From Bacteroidaceae bacterium (GTDB lineage: Bacteria; Bacteroidota; Bacteroidia; Bacteroidales; Bacteroidaceae), in contig CABIVS010000002.1 in NCBI GenBank assembly GCA_902362375.1, positions 208,757-272,756 on the forward strand: a DNA stretch of 64,000 nucleotides, read 5' to 3'. The position numbers and the translations under genes were made by a program. Shown one piece after another: positions 53,284 through 61,596 of the stretch (within the stretch, counting starts at the first letter, position 1; every line of letters starts with the position of its first letter). The notes below the pieces were generated by a model, which saw only the letters and a list, made by a program, of their open reading frames with translations, had not been told where the DNA came from and searched no databases.

Positions 53284-55086
53284 ATGGAAAACTTAAAGAA
53301 CGTAGCTCCTATTGAAGATTTCAACTGGGATGCTTATGAAAATGGCGAATCAGTAACCAATGCAAGCCACGAAGAACTTGAAAAAGCTTACGACGGTACG
53401 CTTAACAAGGTGAACGACCGTGAGGTTGTTGACGGAACCGTAATCGCAATGAACAAGCGTGAAGTAGTTGTGAACATCGGTTACAAATCAGACGGTATCA
53501 TCCCATTGAATGAATTCCGTTACAATCCGGATCTGAAGATCGGTGACACAGTAGAAGTGTACATCGAAAATCAGGAAGACAAAAAAGGACAGCTCGTTCT
53601 GTCACACAGAAAAGCCCGCGCTACTCGTTCTTGGGATCGCGTTAACGCTGCTCTGGAAAATGAAGAAATTATCAAGGGTTACATCAAGTGCCGCACGAAG
53701 GGTGGTATGATCGTAGACGTATTCGGAATCGAAGCATTCTTGCCGGGTTCTCAGATCGACGTTAAACCGATCCGCGACTATGATGTATTCGTTGGCAAAA
53801 CAATGGAATTCAAAGTGGTTAAAATCAACCAGGAATTCAAAAACGTTGTTGTATCTCACAAGGCTCTTATCGAAGCTGAACTGGAACAACAGAAGAAAGA
53901 AATTATCGGTAAACTTGAAAAAGGACAGGTTCTTGAAGGAACTGTTAAAAATATCACATCTTACGGTGTATTCATCGACCTTGGTGGCGTAGACGGTTTG
54001 ATCCACATCACTGACCTTTCTTGGGGACGTGTTAGCGATCCGAAAGAAGTGGTTGAACTGGATCAGAAGCTCAACGTTGTTATCCTTGACTTCGATGACG
54101 AAAAGAAACGTATCGCTCTTGGCTTGAAACAACTGACTCCGCACCCATGGGATGCTCTTGACACTGACTTGAAGGTAGGTGACAAGGTGAAAGGTAAAGT
54201 GGTTGTTATGGCTGACTACGGTGCATTCATCGAAATCGCTCCGGGCGTAGAAGGTTTGATCCACGTTTCAGAAATGTCTTGGAGCCAACACCTGCGTTCT
54301 GCACAAGATTTCATGAAGGTAGGCGACGAAGTAGAAGCTGTTGTATTGACACTTGACCGCGAAGAACGTAAGATGTCTTTGGGTATCAAACAACTGAAAC
54401 AAGATCCATGGGAAACAATCGAAGAAAAGTATCCTGTAGGTTCTAAGCATACTGCAAAAGTTCGTAACTTCACTAACTTCGGTGTATTCGTAGAAATCGA
54501 AGAAGGTGTTGACGGCTTGATCCACATCTCTGACCTTTCTTGGACTAAGAAAGTAAAACACCCATCAGAATTTACTCAGATTGGTGCTGACATCGAAGTT
54601 CAGGTATTGGAAATCGACAAAGAAAACCGTCGTTTGAGCCTTGGCCACAAACAACTCGAAGAAAATCCTTGGGATGTATTCGAAACTGTGTTCACTGTAG
54701 GTTCTGTACACGAAGGTACAATCATCGAAATGTTGGATAAGGGTGCTGTTGTAGCTCTTCCTTACGGTGTAGAAGGTTTCGCAACTCCGAAACACCTTGT
54801 AAAAGAAGACGGTTCACAAGCACAGTTGGATGAGAAACTTGAATTCAAAGTGATCGAGTTCAACAAAGACGCTAAGAGAATCATTCTGTCTCACAGCCGT
54901 ATCTTCGAAGATGTAGCTAAGGCTGAAGAAAGAGCAGAAAAGAAAGCTGCTTCTGGTGCTAAGAAGTCATCTTCCAGCAACAAGAGAGAAGATTCTCCGA
55001 TGATCCAAAACCAAGCTGCTTCAACTACGCTGGGCGATATCGACGCTCTTGCTGCATTGAAAGAACAGTTGGAAGGAAAGAAATAA
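53284..55086 (+). CDS. rpsA: 30S ribosomal protein S1
   Basis: 600 residues with six S1 RNA-binding repeats. The later ones are easily read: GTVKNITSYGVFIDLGGVDG, GKVVVMADYGAFIEIAPGVEG, AKVRNFTNFGVFVEIEEGVDG and GTIIEMLDKGAVVALPYGVEG; two more divergent ones precede. A Lys/Ser-rich tail (KKAASGAKKSSSSNKR) follows. S1 binds mRNA on the 30S subunit and is especially important in Bacteroidota, where Shine-Dalgarno signals are weak. Codon use is strongly biased, as expected for a highly expressed gene. It has its own promoter and terminator. Confidence 0.97.
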   Translation: MENLKNVAPIEDFNWDAYENGESVTNASHEELEKAYDGTLNKVNDREVVDGTVIAMNKREVVVNIGYKSDGIIPLNEFRYNPDLKIGDTVEVYIENQEDKKGQLVLSHRKARATRSWDRVNAALENEEIIKGYIKCRTKGGMIVDVFGIEAFLPGSQIDVKPIRDYDVFVGKTMEFKVVKINQEFKNVVVSHKALIEAELEQQKKEIIGKLEKGQVLEGTVKNITSYGVFIDLGGVDGLIHITDLSWGRVSDPKEVVELDQKLNVVILDFDDEKKRIALGLKQLTPHPWDALDTDLKVGDKVKGKVVVMADYGAFIEIAPGVEGLIHVSEMSWSQHLRSAQDFMKVGDEVEAVVLTLDREERKMSLGIKQLKQDPWETIEEKYPVGSKHTAKVRNFTNFGVFVEIEEGVDGLIHISDLSWTKKVKHPSEFTQIGADIEVQVLEIDKENRRLSLGHKQLEENPWDVFETVFTVGSVHEGTIIEMLDKGAVVALPYGVEGFATPKHLVKEDGSQAQLDEKLEFKVIEFNKDAKRIILSHSRIFEDVAKAEERAEKKAASGAKKSSSSNKREDSPMIQNQAASTTLGDIDALAALKEQLEGKK

Positions 55087-55111
55087 TCTGAATAGAATAT
55101 TTTCCAGTGAA

Positions 55112-55141
55112 AGGCGCTCCCGTTTGGGGGCGCTTTTTTTG
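55112..55141 (+). terminator. rpsA terminator
   Basis: A GC-rich stem (GGCGCTCCC with GGGGGCGC, one G-U type pair) with a short loop, followed by a run of seven Ts, about 25 bases after the rpsA stop. Confidence 0.85.
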
Positions 55142-55353
55142 TTCACCACAGAGGACACGGAGGACGCAGAGGGTAGGGAGGATATAGAGGATATAGAGGA
55201 CAGGAAGGATATGGAGAATACAGAGGATTGAAGGATTGATTTAACAAATTAGCGATGGTAATATATATTTATTTATATAAACTACCCTCTTCTCCTCCGC
55301 ATCCTCTCCATATCCTCTTTACCCTCTGCGTCCTCTGTGTCCTCTGTGGTGAA
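55142..55353. repeat. Large inverted repeat of GAGGA-rich purine tracts
   Basis: 34-base arms at 55142-55175 and 55320-55353 match at 33 positions; the one difference would still allow a G-U pair in RNA. Inside them are further purine tracts on the left (AGAGGATATAGAGGATATAG-like) and complementary pyrimidine tracts on the right (CCTCTCCATATCCTC), so almost the whole 212-base element could fold back around an AT-rich centre (about 55235-55285). It occupies most of the 326-base gap between rpsA and rnz. It contains no gene. Confidence 0.85.
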
Positions 55354-55372
55354 TAGAAAAAAAGTTTCTTCC

Positions 55373-55406
55373 TTTGCAAGATTAAATGTGAAATGTCCTA
55401 TCTTTG
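55373..55406 (+). promoter_or_regulatory. rnz promoter with near-leaderless spacing
   Basis: TTTG (55373-55376), a 22-base spacer and the perfect -7 box TATCTTTG (55399-55406). The ATG at 55413 is 6 bases after the box, so the transcript would have almost no leader. Confidence 0.65.
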
Positions 55407-55412
55407 CATACC

Positions 55413-56345
55413 ATGGAAAAATTCGAGTTACATATATTGGGATGCGGCTCCGCTTTGCCTACCACGCGACATTTTGCGACCTCTCAAGTCGTGAATTTGC
55501 GTGAAAAGCTTTTTATGATTGATTGTGGTGAAGGGGCACAGATGCAGTTACGCCGTTCCCGGCTGAAATTTTCCCGGTTGAATCATATCTTTATCTCTCA
55601 TTTACATGGTGACCACTGTTTCGGATTGCTGGGATTGATCTCTACATTCGGATTATTGGGGAGAACTGCCGATTTGCACATCCATTCTCCACGGGGATTG
55701 GAAGAGTTGTTTGCCCCGATGCTTGCTTTCTTTTGCAAGACACTGACTTACAAGGTATTCTTTCATGAATTTGAAACGAAGGAACCGGTGCTCATTTACG
55801 ATGATCGTTCGGTGACTGTAACGACGATTCCCTTGAAACACCGTATTCCCTGTTGTGGTTTCCTTTTTGAAGAAAAACAGCGTCCTAATCATATCATCAG
55901 AGACATGGTAGACTTTTATAAAGTCCCGGTTTATGAGCTGAACCGCATCAAGAACGGAGCCGACTTTGTAACTCCCGAGGGAGAAGTAATACCTAATTTA
56001 CGTTTAACCCGCCCTTCGGCTCCGGCGCGTAAATATGCTTATTGTTCCGATACAATCTATCGTCCGTCCCTTGCTGAACAGATTAAAAATGTAGATTTGC
56101 TTTTCCATGAGGCTACCTTTGCACAGACCGAGCAGGCACGCGCTAGGGAAACTTATCATACCACTGCTGCACAAGCTGCACAGCTTGCTGTGGATGCTAA
56201 TGTGAGACAACTGGTGATCGGACATTTTTCCGCCCGTTATGAAGATGAATCTGTCTTACTTAATGAAGCGTCCGCCATTTTCCCACAAACCATTTTAGCG
56301 AAAGAAAATTTGTGTATTGACGTTGATGGAGGGACTTGTCTATGA
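55413..56345 (+). CDS. rnz: Ribonuclease Z (tRNA 3' processing endonuclease)
   Basis: 310 residues from the ATG at 55413; the frame is open to a TTG three codons upstream, which falls in the -7 box and is not a likely start. It is a metallo-beta-lactamase fold with the metal motif SHLHGDH (His63, His65, Asp67, His68), an N-terminal LGCGSALPT motif and the later YCSDT and VIGHFSARY motifs with further ligands. It cuts pre-tRNAs after the discriminator base. The stop overlaps the next start as ATGA. Confidence 0.95.
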   Translation: MEKFELHILGCGSALPTTRHFATSQVVNLREKLFMIDCGEGAQMQLRRSRLKFSRLNHIFISHLHGDHCFGLLGLISTFGLLGRTADLHIHSPRGLEELFAPMLAFFCKTLTYKVFFHEFETKEPVLIYDDRSVTVTTIPLKHRIPCCGFLFEEKQRPNHIIRDMVDFYKVPVYELNRIKNGADFVTPEGEVIPNLRLTRPSAPARKYAYCSDTIYRPSLAEQIKNVDLLFHEATFAQTEQARARETYHTTAAQAAQLAVDANVRQLVIGHFSARYEDESVLLNEASAIFPQTILAKENLCIDVDGGTCL

Positions 56346-57883
56346 AAAGTAGTCGATTGCTTTGGGGAGTAATCATCCTGTTCTTTGGTTGTTTGGCAGC
56401 CTGTAAAAAAGAGAAGCCTCAATCTCCAATACCCGACTCTTTGTCTTCCCTCAAGGAACTGTTCCATCCTGCTTATCAAATAAATGCAGACAGCATTCAT
56501 CAGATGATCCGTTCCTGTTTGAACGAAAATCCGGTGACTGCGTGGGATTCGGTTTTGTTGGCTCATTATCAGGAGAAGGATGAATTCTTTTGGCTGAACG
56601 ATTCTCTCATATCCGATAAACCAGCCATACAGGTGGCGGACTCGATGTTATTCTGGTTAGGAAATATTTCACAGCATGGAATTAATCCGAATTATTATCC
56701 TGTCGATAGTATTCGTGGAGAATTGCAACAGATACGTACCTTGAATCTGAGTGAGGGGAAGACGATGAACCGTCTGCTGGCAGACGTGGAATATCAGTTG
56801 ACAGCCGCCTATCTTTCGTATGTGTGTCAATTGAAATTTGGATTCCTGCCTTCGGAACGCAGATGGAACGACTCGATAGACCACATTCCTCTGAAACATT
56901 GTGATACGGAGTTTGCAATGGCTGCCCTTGATTCTTTGCGTGCAAACCCTAACGCCGCTTTTCGTCGGGCGCAACCCTCTTCTCCACTTTATCATAAGAT
57001 GCAGGAAGAGTTGGTTCGTGTGAATGGCTGGGGAGTGACAGATACTACGGATTATTATCGGGATCGGCTATTGGTAAACATGGAGCGGGCACGTTGGCAA
57101 TATGCATTGGATAAAGGACAGAAATATGTGATAGCCAATGTGGCGGCATTTATGTTGCAGGCCGTCAACGAAGAAACGGACTCTATTCTGGAGATGCGTA
57201 TTTGTGTGGGGACTGTGAAGAATAAAACTCCCCTATTGTCAAGCAGGATTTATTATATGGAATTGAATCCGTACTGGAATGTGCCTCAAAGCATTATCCG
57301 GAAAGAGATTATCCCTACTTACCGCAGAGATACGACATATTTTACCCGTAACCGCATGAAAGTGTACGATAAGAATGGTACGCAGGTAGATCCCCACAGT
57401 ATTAAATGGGCGAAGTATGCAGGAAGTGGCGTACCTTATACGGTGAAACAGGATAACAAAACGGGAAATTCGTTGGGACGTATCATCTTCCGTTTTCCCA
57501 ATCCTCATTCCGTATATCTGCATGACACTCCCTCACGGTGGGCTTTTACACGGAATAATCGTGCGGTGAGCCACGGTTGCGTCCGTCTTCAAAAAGCCCT
57601 CGACTTTGCGTTTTTCCTGTTGAAAGAGCCGGATGAATTGTTGGAAGACCGTATTCGTATTGCAATGGATATCAAGCCGGTGAGCGAAGAGGGAAAGAAG
57701 CTGCCCATCAGTGTGGCTTATCGTGAATTGAAACATTATAGTTTGGAACAATATATACCTTTATTTATAGATTATCAGACGGTTTACCTGTCTGCCGATA
57801 ATAAATTAAGGTATTGTGAGGACATTTATAAATATGATCCGTCTTTACTAGAGGCGATGAATAACCTGAATTTGAAACCATAA
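56342..57883 (+). CDS. L,D-transpeptidase (YcbB/LdtD-like) lipoprotein
   Basis: 513 residues from the ATG at 56342, which overlaps the rnz stop by 4 bases. The signal has a lipobox in GCLAACKK. An N-terminal scaffold domain (about residues 30-270) precedes the YkuD catalytic domain with the active-site motif SHGCVRL (Cys413) and the accompanying His in a YLHDTPSR segment. Such enzymes form 3-3 cross-links in peptidoglycan or attach proteins to it. The C-terminal extension is of the LdtD type. It is 24 bases before an ECF sigma operon, but a link is not shown. Confidence 0.92.
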   Translation: MKSSRLLWGVIILFFGCLAACKKEKPQSPIPDSLSSLKELFHPAYQINADSIHQMIRSCLNENPVTAWDSVLLAHYQEKDEFFWLNDSLISDKPAIQVADSMLFWLGNISQHGINPNYYPVDSIRGELQQIRTLNLSEGKTMNRLLADVEYQLTAAYLSYVCQLKFGFLPSERRWNDSIDHIPLKHCDTEFAMAALDSLRANPNAAFRRAQPSSPLYHKMQEELVRVNGWGVTDTTDYYRDRLLVNMERARWQYALDKGQKYVIANVAAFMLQAVNEETDSILEMRICVGTVKNKTPLLSSRIYYMELNPYWNVPQSIIRKEIIPTYRRDTTYFTRNRMKVYDKNGTQVDPHSIKWAKYAGSGVPYTVKQDNKTGNSLGRIIFRFPNPHSVYLHDTPSRWAFTRNNRAVSHGCVRLQKALDFAFFLLKEPDELLEDRIRIAMDIKPVSEEGKKLPISVAYRELKHYSLEQYIPLFIDYQTVYLSADNKLRYCEDIYKYDPSLLEAMNNLNLKP

Positions 57884-57907
57884 ATAAACATACAGATACG
57901 AGAGATT

Positions 57908-58459
57908 ATGACCCCTTATAACGAACGAGAAGTTCTGAAACTCCTTCAGGAGGAGAGTACACAGCGGAAAGGATTTGAAATGATTGTGGGGCAGTATAGC
58001 GAGCAATTGTATTGGCAAATCCGCCGGATGGTACTGTCGCATGAGGATGCGAACGATCTCCTGCAAAACACTTTCATCAAGGCATGGACGAGTATTGATT
58101 ATTTCCGTGCTGAGGCGAAGCTGTCAACCTGGCTCTATCGTATCGCGCTGAACGAGTGTCTTACCTTTCTGAATAAGCAGCGTGCCATGACTACCGTAGA
58201 TATTGACGATCCCGAAGCAGTAGTTGTGCAAAGGCTGGAGAGTGACGCTTATTTTTCAGGCGACAAGATACAGATGTGCTTACAAAAAGCCTTGCAGACT
58301 TTGCCCGAAAAGCAGCGTATGGTGTTCAACCTGAAATATTATCAGGAAATGAAGTACGAAGAGATGTCGGAGATCTTCGGCACGTCGGTCGGTGCACTGA
58401 AAGCATCTTATCATCATGCGGTGAAGAAAATAGAGAAGTTTTTAGAAGAAATAGATTAA
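57908..58459 (+). CDS. ECF-family RNA polymerase sigma factor (RpoE-like)
   Basis: 183 residues. Region 2 is clear (ANDLLQNTFIKAWTSIDYFR and LSTWLYRIALNECLTFL) and region 4 follows (LQTLPEKQRMVFNLKYYQEMKYEEMSEIFGTSVGALKASY). Unlike the sigma at 18818-19372, it has no FecR/SusC partners. The next two genes encode a small single-span protein and a Spy-like periplasmic protein, an arrangement of an envelope-stress regulon rather than a nutrient-uptake one. Confidence 0.95.
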   Translation: MTPYNEREVLKLLQEESTQRKGFEMIVGQYSEQLYWQIRRMVLSHEDANDLLQNTFIKAWTSIDYFRAEAKLSTWLYRIALNECLTFLNKQRAMTTVDIDDPEAVVVQRLESDAYFSGDKIQMCLQKALQTLPEKQRMVFNLKYYQEMKYEEMSEIFGTSVGALKASYHHAVKKIEKFLEEID

Positions 58460-58506
58460 ACCTTTTAAATGAGACACTGTCTAATGAAAAGAGAGGAGAA
58501 AAACGT

Positions 58507-58887
58507 ATGAAAGAAGAAGATATTTTATTGAAGAAGCTTGGAAAGGAAAATTCCTTCAAAGTGCCCGATGGTTACTTTGAGAACCTGACTTCGGAGATAA
58601 TGAATAAACTTCCTGAAAAAGAGAAAGTCGCTTTTAAGGAAGAACCTGTCAGCACATGGACAAGACTGAAACCATTGCTCTATATGGCAGCTATGTTTGT
58701 AGGGGCGGCCTTGATTATCCGGGTGGCGTCAACAGACCATAAGCCTGCTACGGCAGATGATGTAGCGGTGACAGAAGTAGATACTGAAGTAGTTGTATCT
58801 GACGAAATGATTGATGTAGCAGTGGATCGTGCCATGCTGGATGATTATTCGTTATATGTTTATTTGAGTGACGCAAGTGTAGAATGA
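58507..58887 (+). CDS. Small membrane protein, probable anti-sigma factor
   Basis: 126 residues from the ATG at 58507; the open frame extends upstream into the sigma gene, but the protein starting MKEEDILLKKLGKEN is the sensible product. It has a cytosolic N-terminal stretch of about 55 residues with the VPDGYFENLTSEIMNKLP motif common to Bacteroidota sigma-linked proteins, one transmembrane helix (LYMAAMFVGAALIIRVA), and an acidic periplasmic tail ending DASVE. Position directly after the ECF sigma gene and this topology make it the likely anti-sigma factor. No named domain is recognized. Confidence 0.75.
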   Translation: MKEEDILLKKLGKENSFKVPDGYFENLTSEIMNKLPEKEKVAFKEEPVSTWTRLKPLLYMAAMFVGAALIIRVASTDHKPATADDVAVTEVDTEVVVSDEMIDVAVDRAMLDDYSLYVYLSDASVE

Positions 58888-58914
58888 TTTATAAAAACTG
58901 ATTGAATACAGAAA

Positions 58915-59382
58915 ATGAAAAAACTAATCGCATGGATCGTTTTGTTGTGTGGCTTTATGCCTGTTCTTTGGGCTGCTGATGGATGTGATCAGCATTTATC
59001 CCGGGAGGAGTTCAGGGAAAAACAAAAAGCTTTCATTATCGAACAGGCTGGATTGAATAAAGAAGAAGCAGCCAAGTTCTTTCCCGTTTATTTTGAACTC
59101 CAGGATAAAAAGAAGAAACTGAATGATGAGTCATGGGATTTGATGCGCAAAGGCAAGGATGATAAAACAACGGAAGCTCAATATGCAGAAATCAACGAGA
59201 AAGTGGCCAACAACCGTATTGCTGCCGACCAGCTTGATAAAACTTATTTGGGTAAGTTTAAAAAGATTCTTTCAAGCAAGAAGATTTTTCTCGTGCAACG
59301 TGCAGAGATGCGTTTTCACCGTGAAATGATAAAAGGTATGAATCGTAGCAAAGACAAGGGAGACGATTCAAAGAAGAAATAA
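58915..59382 (+). CDS. Spy/CpxP-like periplasmic protein
   Basis: 155 residues, signal peptide ending VLWA. The rest is almost all charged helix: REEFREKQKAFIIEQAGLNKEEAAKFFPVYFELQDKKKK, then a late region resembling LTxxQ-type repeats, and a Lys-rich C-terminus. This is the character of Spy/CpxP-type periplasmic chaperones or sensors found at the end of Bacteroidota ECF-sigma operons. The gap to the preceding gene is 27 bases. Assignment is by resemblance. Confidence 0.7.
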   Translation: MKKLIAWIVLLCGFMPVLWAADGCDQHLSREEFREKQKAFIIEQAGLNKEEAAKFFPVYFELQDKKKKLNDESWDLMRKGKDDKTTEAQYAEINEKVANNRIAADQLDKTYLGKFKKILSSKKIFLVQRAEMRFHREMIKGMNRSKDKGDDSKKK

Positions 59383-59386
59383 AGAA

Positions 59387-59472
59387 AAACAGAGCGTCTG
59401 ATTCGTATGAACAGACGCTCTGTTTGAGTAAAATGGAGGCTCTGTCCGGTGGGAATAGAGCCTCTGTTTTTT
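59387..59472. terminator. Tandem hairpin terminators between the sigma operon and mazG
   Basis: Hairpin 1: a perfect 14-bp stem AAACAGAGCGTCTG (59387-59400) with 59412-59425. Hairpin 2: GAGGCTCT (59436-59443) with 59457-59464, followed by a T-run. Both carry A and T tracts, so they should terminate the plus-strand operon, and hairpin 1 probably also works on the minus strand for mazG. Confidence 0.85.
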
Positions 59473-59488
59473 TATGCCGGTAAGGAAG

Positions 59489-60277
59489 TTACAGTCCTTT
59501 TTTCTTTGCTTCATTCCAAATGGCATCCATCTCTTCGAGAGACATATCTTTCAGACTTTTTCCCTCCTTGATGGTGTGCTCTTCCAGATAATTGAAGCGG
59601 CGGATAAACTTCTGGTTGGTAAGTTCCAGTGCATTATCAGGATTGATTTTATAAAGGCGTGCCGCATTGATGAGGCTGAACATCACGTCGCCGAATTCAG
59701 CTTCCGCTTTCTCTTTATCCATGTTGGCTACTTCCTCCTGAAACTCACCGATTTCTTCTTTTACTTTATCCCAAACCTGTTCCCGTTCTTCCCAGTCGAA
59801 GCCTACGTTGCGGGCTTTGTCCTGAATACGGTAAGCCTTGATTAGTGAGGGTAGGGCAGCGGGCACACCGCTTAATACACTCTTGTTGCCATCTTTCTCT
59901 TTGAGTTTCAACTGTTCCCAGTTCTCGGAAACTTGTCCGGCTGTCTCTGCTTTCACCTCTCCGAACACATGCGGATGGCGGAAAATCAGCTTATCGCACA
60001 ACTTGTCGCAAACATCTTTGATGTCAAAATCTCCTGTTTCCGAACCTATCTTGGCATAGAAAGCAACGTGCAATAATACGTCTCCCAATTCTTTGCAGAT
60101 CTCTTTCTTGTCATCCCTCATCAGGGCATCGCAAAGTTCGTAAGTCTCTTCTATGGTGTTGGGACGCAGACTTTCATTTGTCTGTTTACGGTCCCAGGGA
60201 CATTTAACACGCAGTTCGTCGAGAATGTCCAGGAAGCGTCCGAAGGCTTCCATCTGTTCTTGTCTGGTATGTGACAT
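59489..60277 (-). CDS. mazG: Nucleoside triphosphate pyrophosphohydrolase MazG
   Basis: 262 residues, the usual size of the two-domain enzyme. Each half has an all-alpha NTP-PPase module: RVKCPWDRKQTNESLRPNTIEETYE with the EExxD-type metal site (KKEICKELGDVLLHVAF) in the first, and EEIGEFQEEV with KAEAEFGDVMFSLINAAR in the second. It hydrolyses (d)NTPs to NMP and pyrophosphate, clearing aberrant nucleotides. It lies 12 bases after the DUF3810 gene on the minus strand. Confidence 0.96.
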   Translation of the reverse strand: MSHTRQEQMEAFGRFLDILDELRVKCPWDRKQTNESLRPNTIEETYELCDALMRDDKKEICKELGDVLLHVAFYAKIGSETGDFDIKDVCDKLCDKLIFRHPHVFGEVKAETAGQVSENWEQLKLKEKDGNKSVLSGVPAALPSLIKAYRIQDKARNVGFDWEEREQVWDKVKEEIGEFQEEVANMDKEKAEAEFGDVMFSLINAARLYKINPDNALELTNQKFIRRFNYLEEHTIKEGKSLKDMSLEEMDAIWNEAKKKGL

Positions 60278-60289
60278 AAATCTATCTAT

Positions 60290-61345
60290 TTAATTCATTT
60301 TTTTCCATTCCTGGTAAGAAATCAACAACCCTACTACTTCCGAGTAGTTCTGGCGGCCACTTTCTATCTTGTTTCCTTTCAGGTAAAGATCGTATATCCA
60401 ATCCTGTACGGCTCCCACTACCGGGCTATACTTGGCGGCCCAGTAGGCTTGATTATTCTTAGCCAATTCAATAATTTCCGGTCGGATGCGTTGAAAGAGT
60501 TTTGCATATTCTTCTTCTGAAAGTAATCTTTTTGCATTTCCCAATACATGCCCCAGTACAGAGAAATATCCGGAGAAACGGATACCCATTGCCTGTGAAC
60601 GGGTGCAAACCTGATAGGCATAGAAATTGGCTTCCGCTTCGCTGGTGATACCTAACAGGTGGGCTAGTTCATGAGCATAAGTGGCGGGATAGTTGGCGGG
60701 AAGCAAATCTCCGTTAAGGGTGAATTCGCAGAAGAAAGGCCCCATGCTACCGGTTACTCCTACCATGGAAATGAATGGAGTAAACAACATGGTCTTTACT
60801 CTCGGATGATCATGTGGAGGTCGGTGCACGTCCAAGCTATCACTTAACTGATTATAGATTCGTACGGTTTCTTCCCGTATCAAATCCTGGTTGATACTAT
60901 TTATAGGGGTATACGAACGATTTAATTGGGTGATATAGTCGTCAACGAACTCCTGAAAAATTTCGGGAGTGTAGGCTGTATACGGGATTTCAGTTCGTTG
61001 GTAAAAGTTCTTTTGAGAATAATTCAGTCCCCATGCCAGATAGAACCATACATAAATCCACAACAGATATTCGCCGTCGCGCAATAAAATTTTTTTCCAA
61101 GGCAACTTCTTGCGGAGACGGGCGTAAATAGGATAAATAATCACCCCCGTGATGCTAAGGAAGATGAATAAGTCTCCTATCGCAAAAGGAAATAAATTGG
61201 AAAAAAACGACAAAACGTAAGAGATAAAAGGATAGATTGTTTGCGAATAGATTGTTGCCAGAGCAGGAATCCATTGCGTTAGCCACACCAGGATTAAGAT
61301 TGCTCCTAGGGCTAAATATCTTACATTTGGCTTCTTTTTCATCAT
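60290..61345 (-). CDS. DUF3810 membrane protein with HExxH motif
   Basis: About 351 residues from the ATG at 61345; the TTG at 61366 is less likely. Three transmembrane helices lie in the first 110 residues (ALGAILILVWLTQ, YPFISYVLSFFSNLFPF, FLSITGVIIYPIYA). A soluble domain follows, with the zinc-peptidase-like motif HELAHLLG in TYAHELAHLLGITSEAEANFYAY, where the downstream Glu could be the third ligand. The family is common in Bacteroidota and Firmicutes but its function is not established. It is divergent from valS and leads into mazG. Confidence 0.85.
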   Translation of the reverse strand: MMKKKPNVRYLALGAILILVWLTQWIPALATIYSQTIYPFISYVLSFFSNLFPFAIGDLFIFLSITGVIIYPIYARLRKKLPWKKILLRDGEYLLWIYVWFYLAWGLNYSQKNFYQRTEIPYTAYTPEIFQEFVDDYITQLNRSYTPINSINQDLIREETVRIYNQLSDSLDVHRPPHDHPRVKTMLFTPFISMVGVTGSMGPFFCEFTLNGDLLPANYPATYAHELAHLLGITSEAEANFYAYQVCTRSQAMGIRFSGYFSVLGHVLGNAKRLLSEEEYAKLFQRIRPEIIELAKNNQAYWAAKYSPVVGAVQDWIYDLYLKGNKIESGRQNYSEVVGLLISYQEWKKMN

Positions 61346-61596
61346 TTGTCTAATATCAGTCAACAAAAATATGCATTAAATAGACGTCGCGCGAAAAAAT
61401 ACCTCTATATTTGCAAAAAATCTGTTAACAATGGCTTTATTACTTGTGTAATAGGAAAAGTCATTCAACATAAACCGGATAAAAGATGGCTACAAGTAGG
61501 AAGAAACACCCCGAGGGTGGTAAGATTTGAATTTAAATTATTAATTTTGCACCCGTTATTTTTAGAATATACATTATCATATATACATAAAACAAT
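61346..61596. promoter_or_regulatory. Divergent intergenic region of the DUF3810 gene and valS
   Basis: About 250 bases. Plus-strand -7 candidates are TATATTTG (61406-61413) and TAATTTTG (61542-61549, 48 bases before the valS ATG); neither has a good -33 box at the usual distance. A small perfect hairpin CACCC-CGA-GGGTG (61507-61519) lies between them. No T-box or riboswitch is recognized. Confidence 0.45.
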
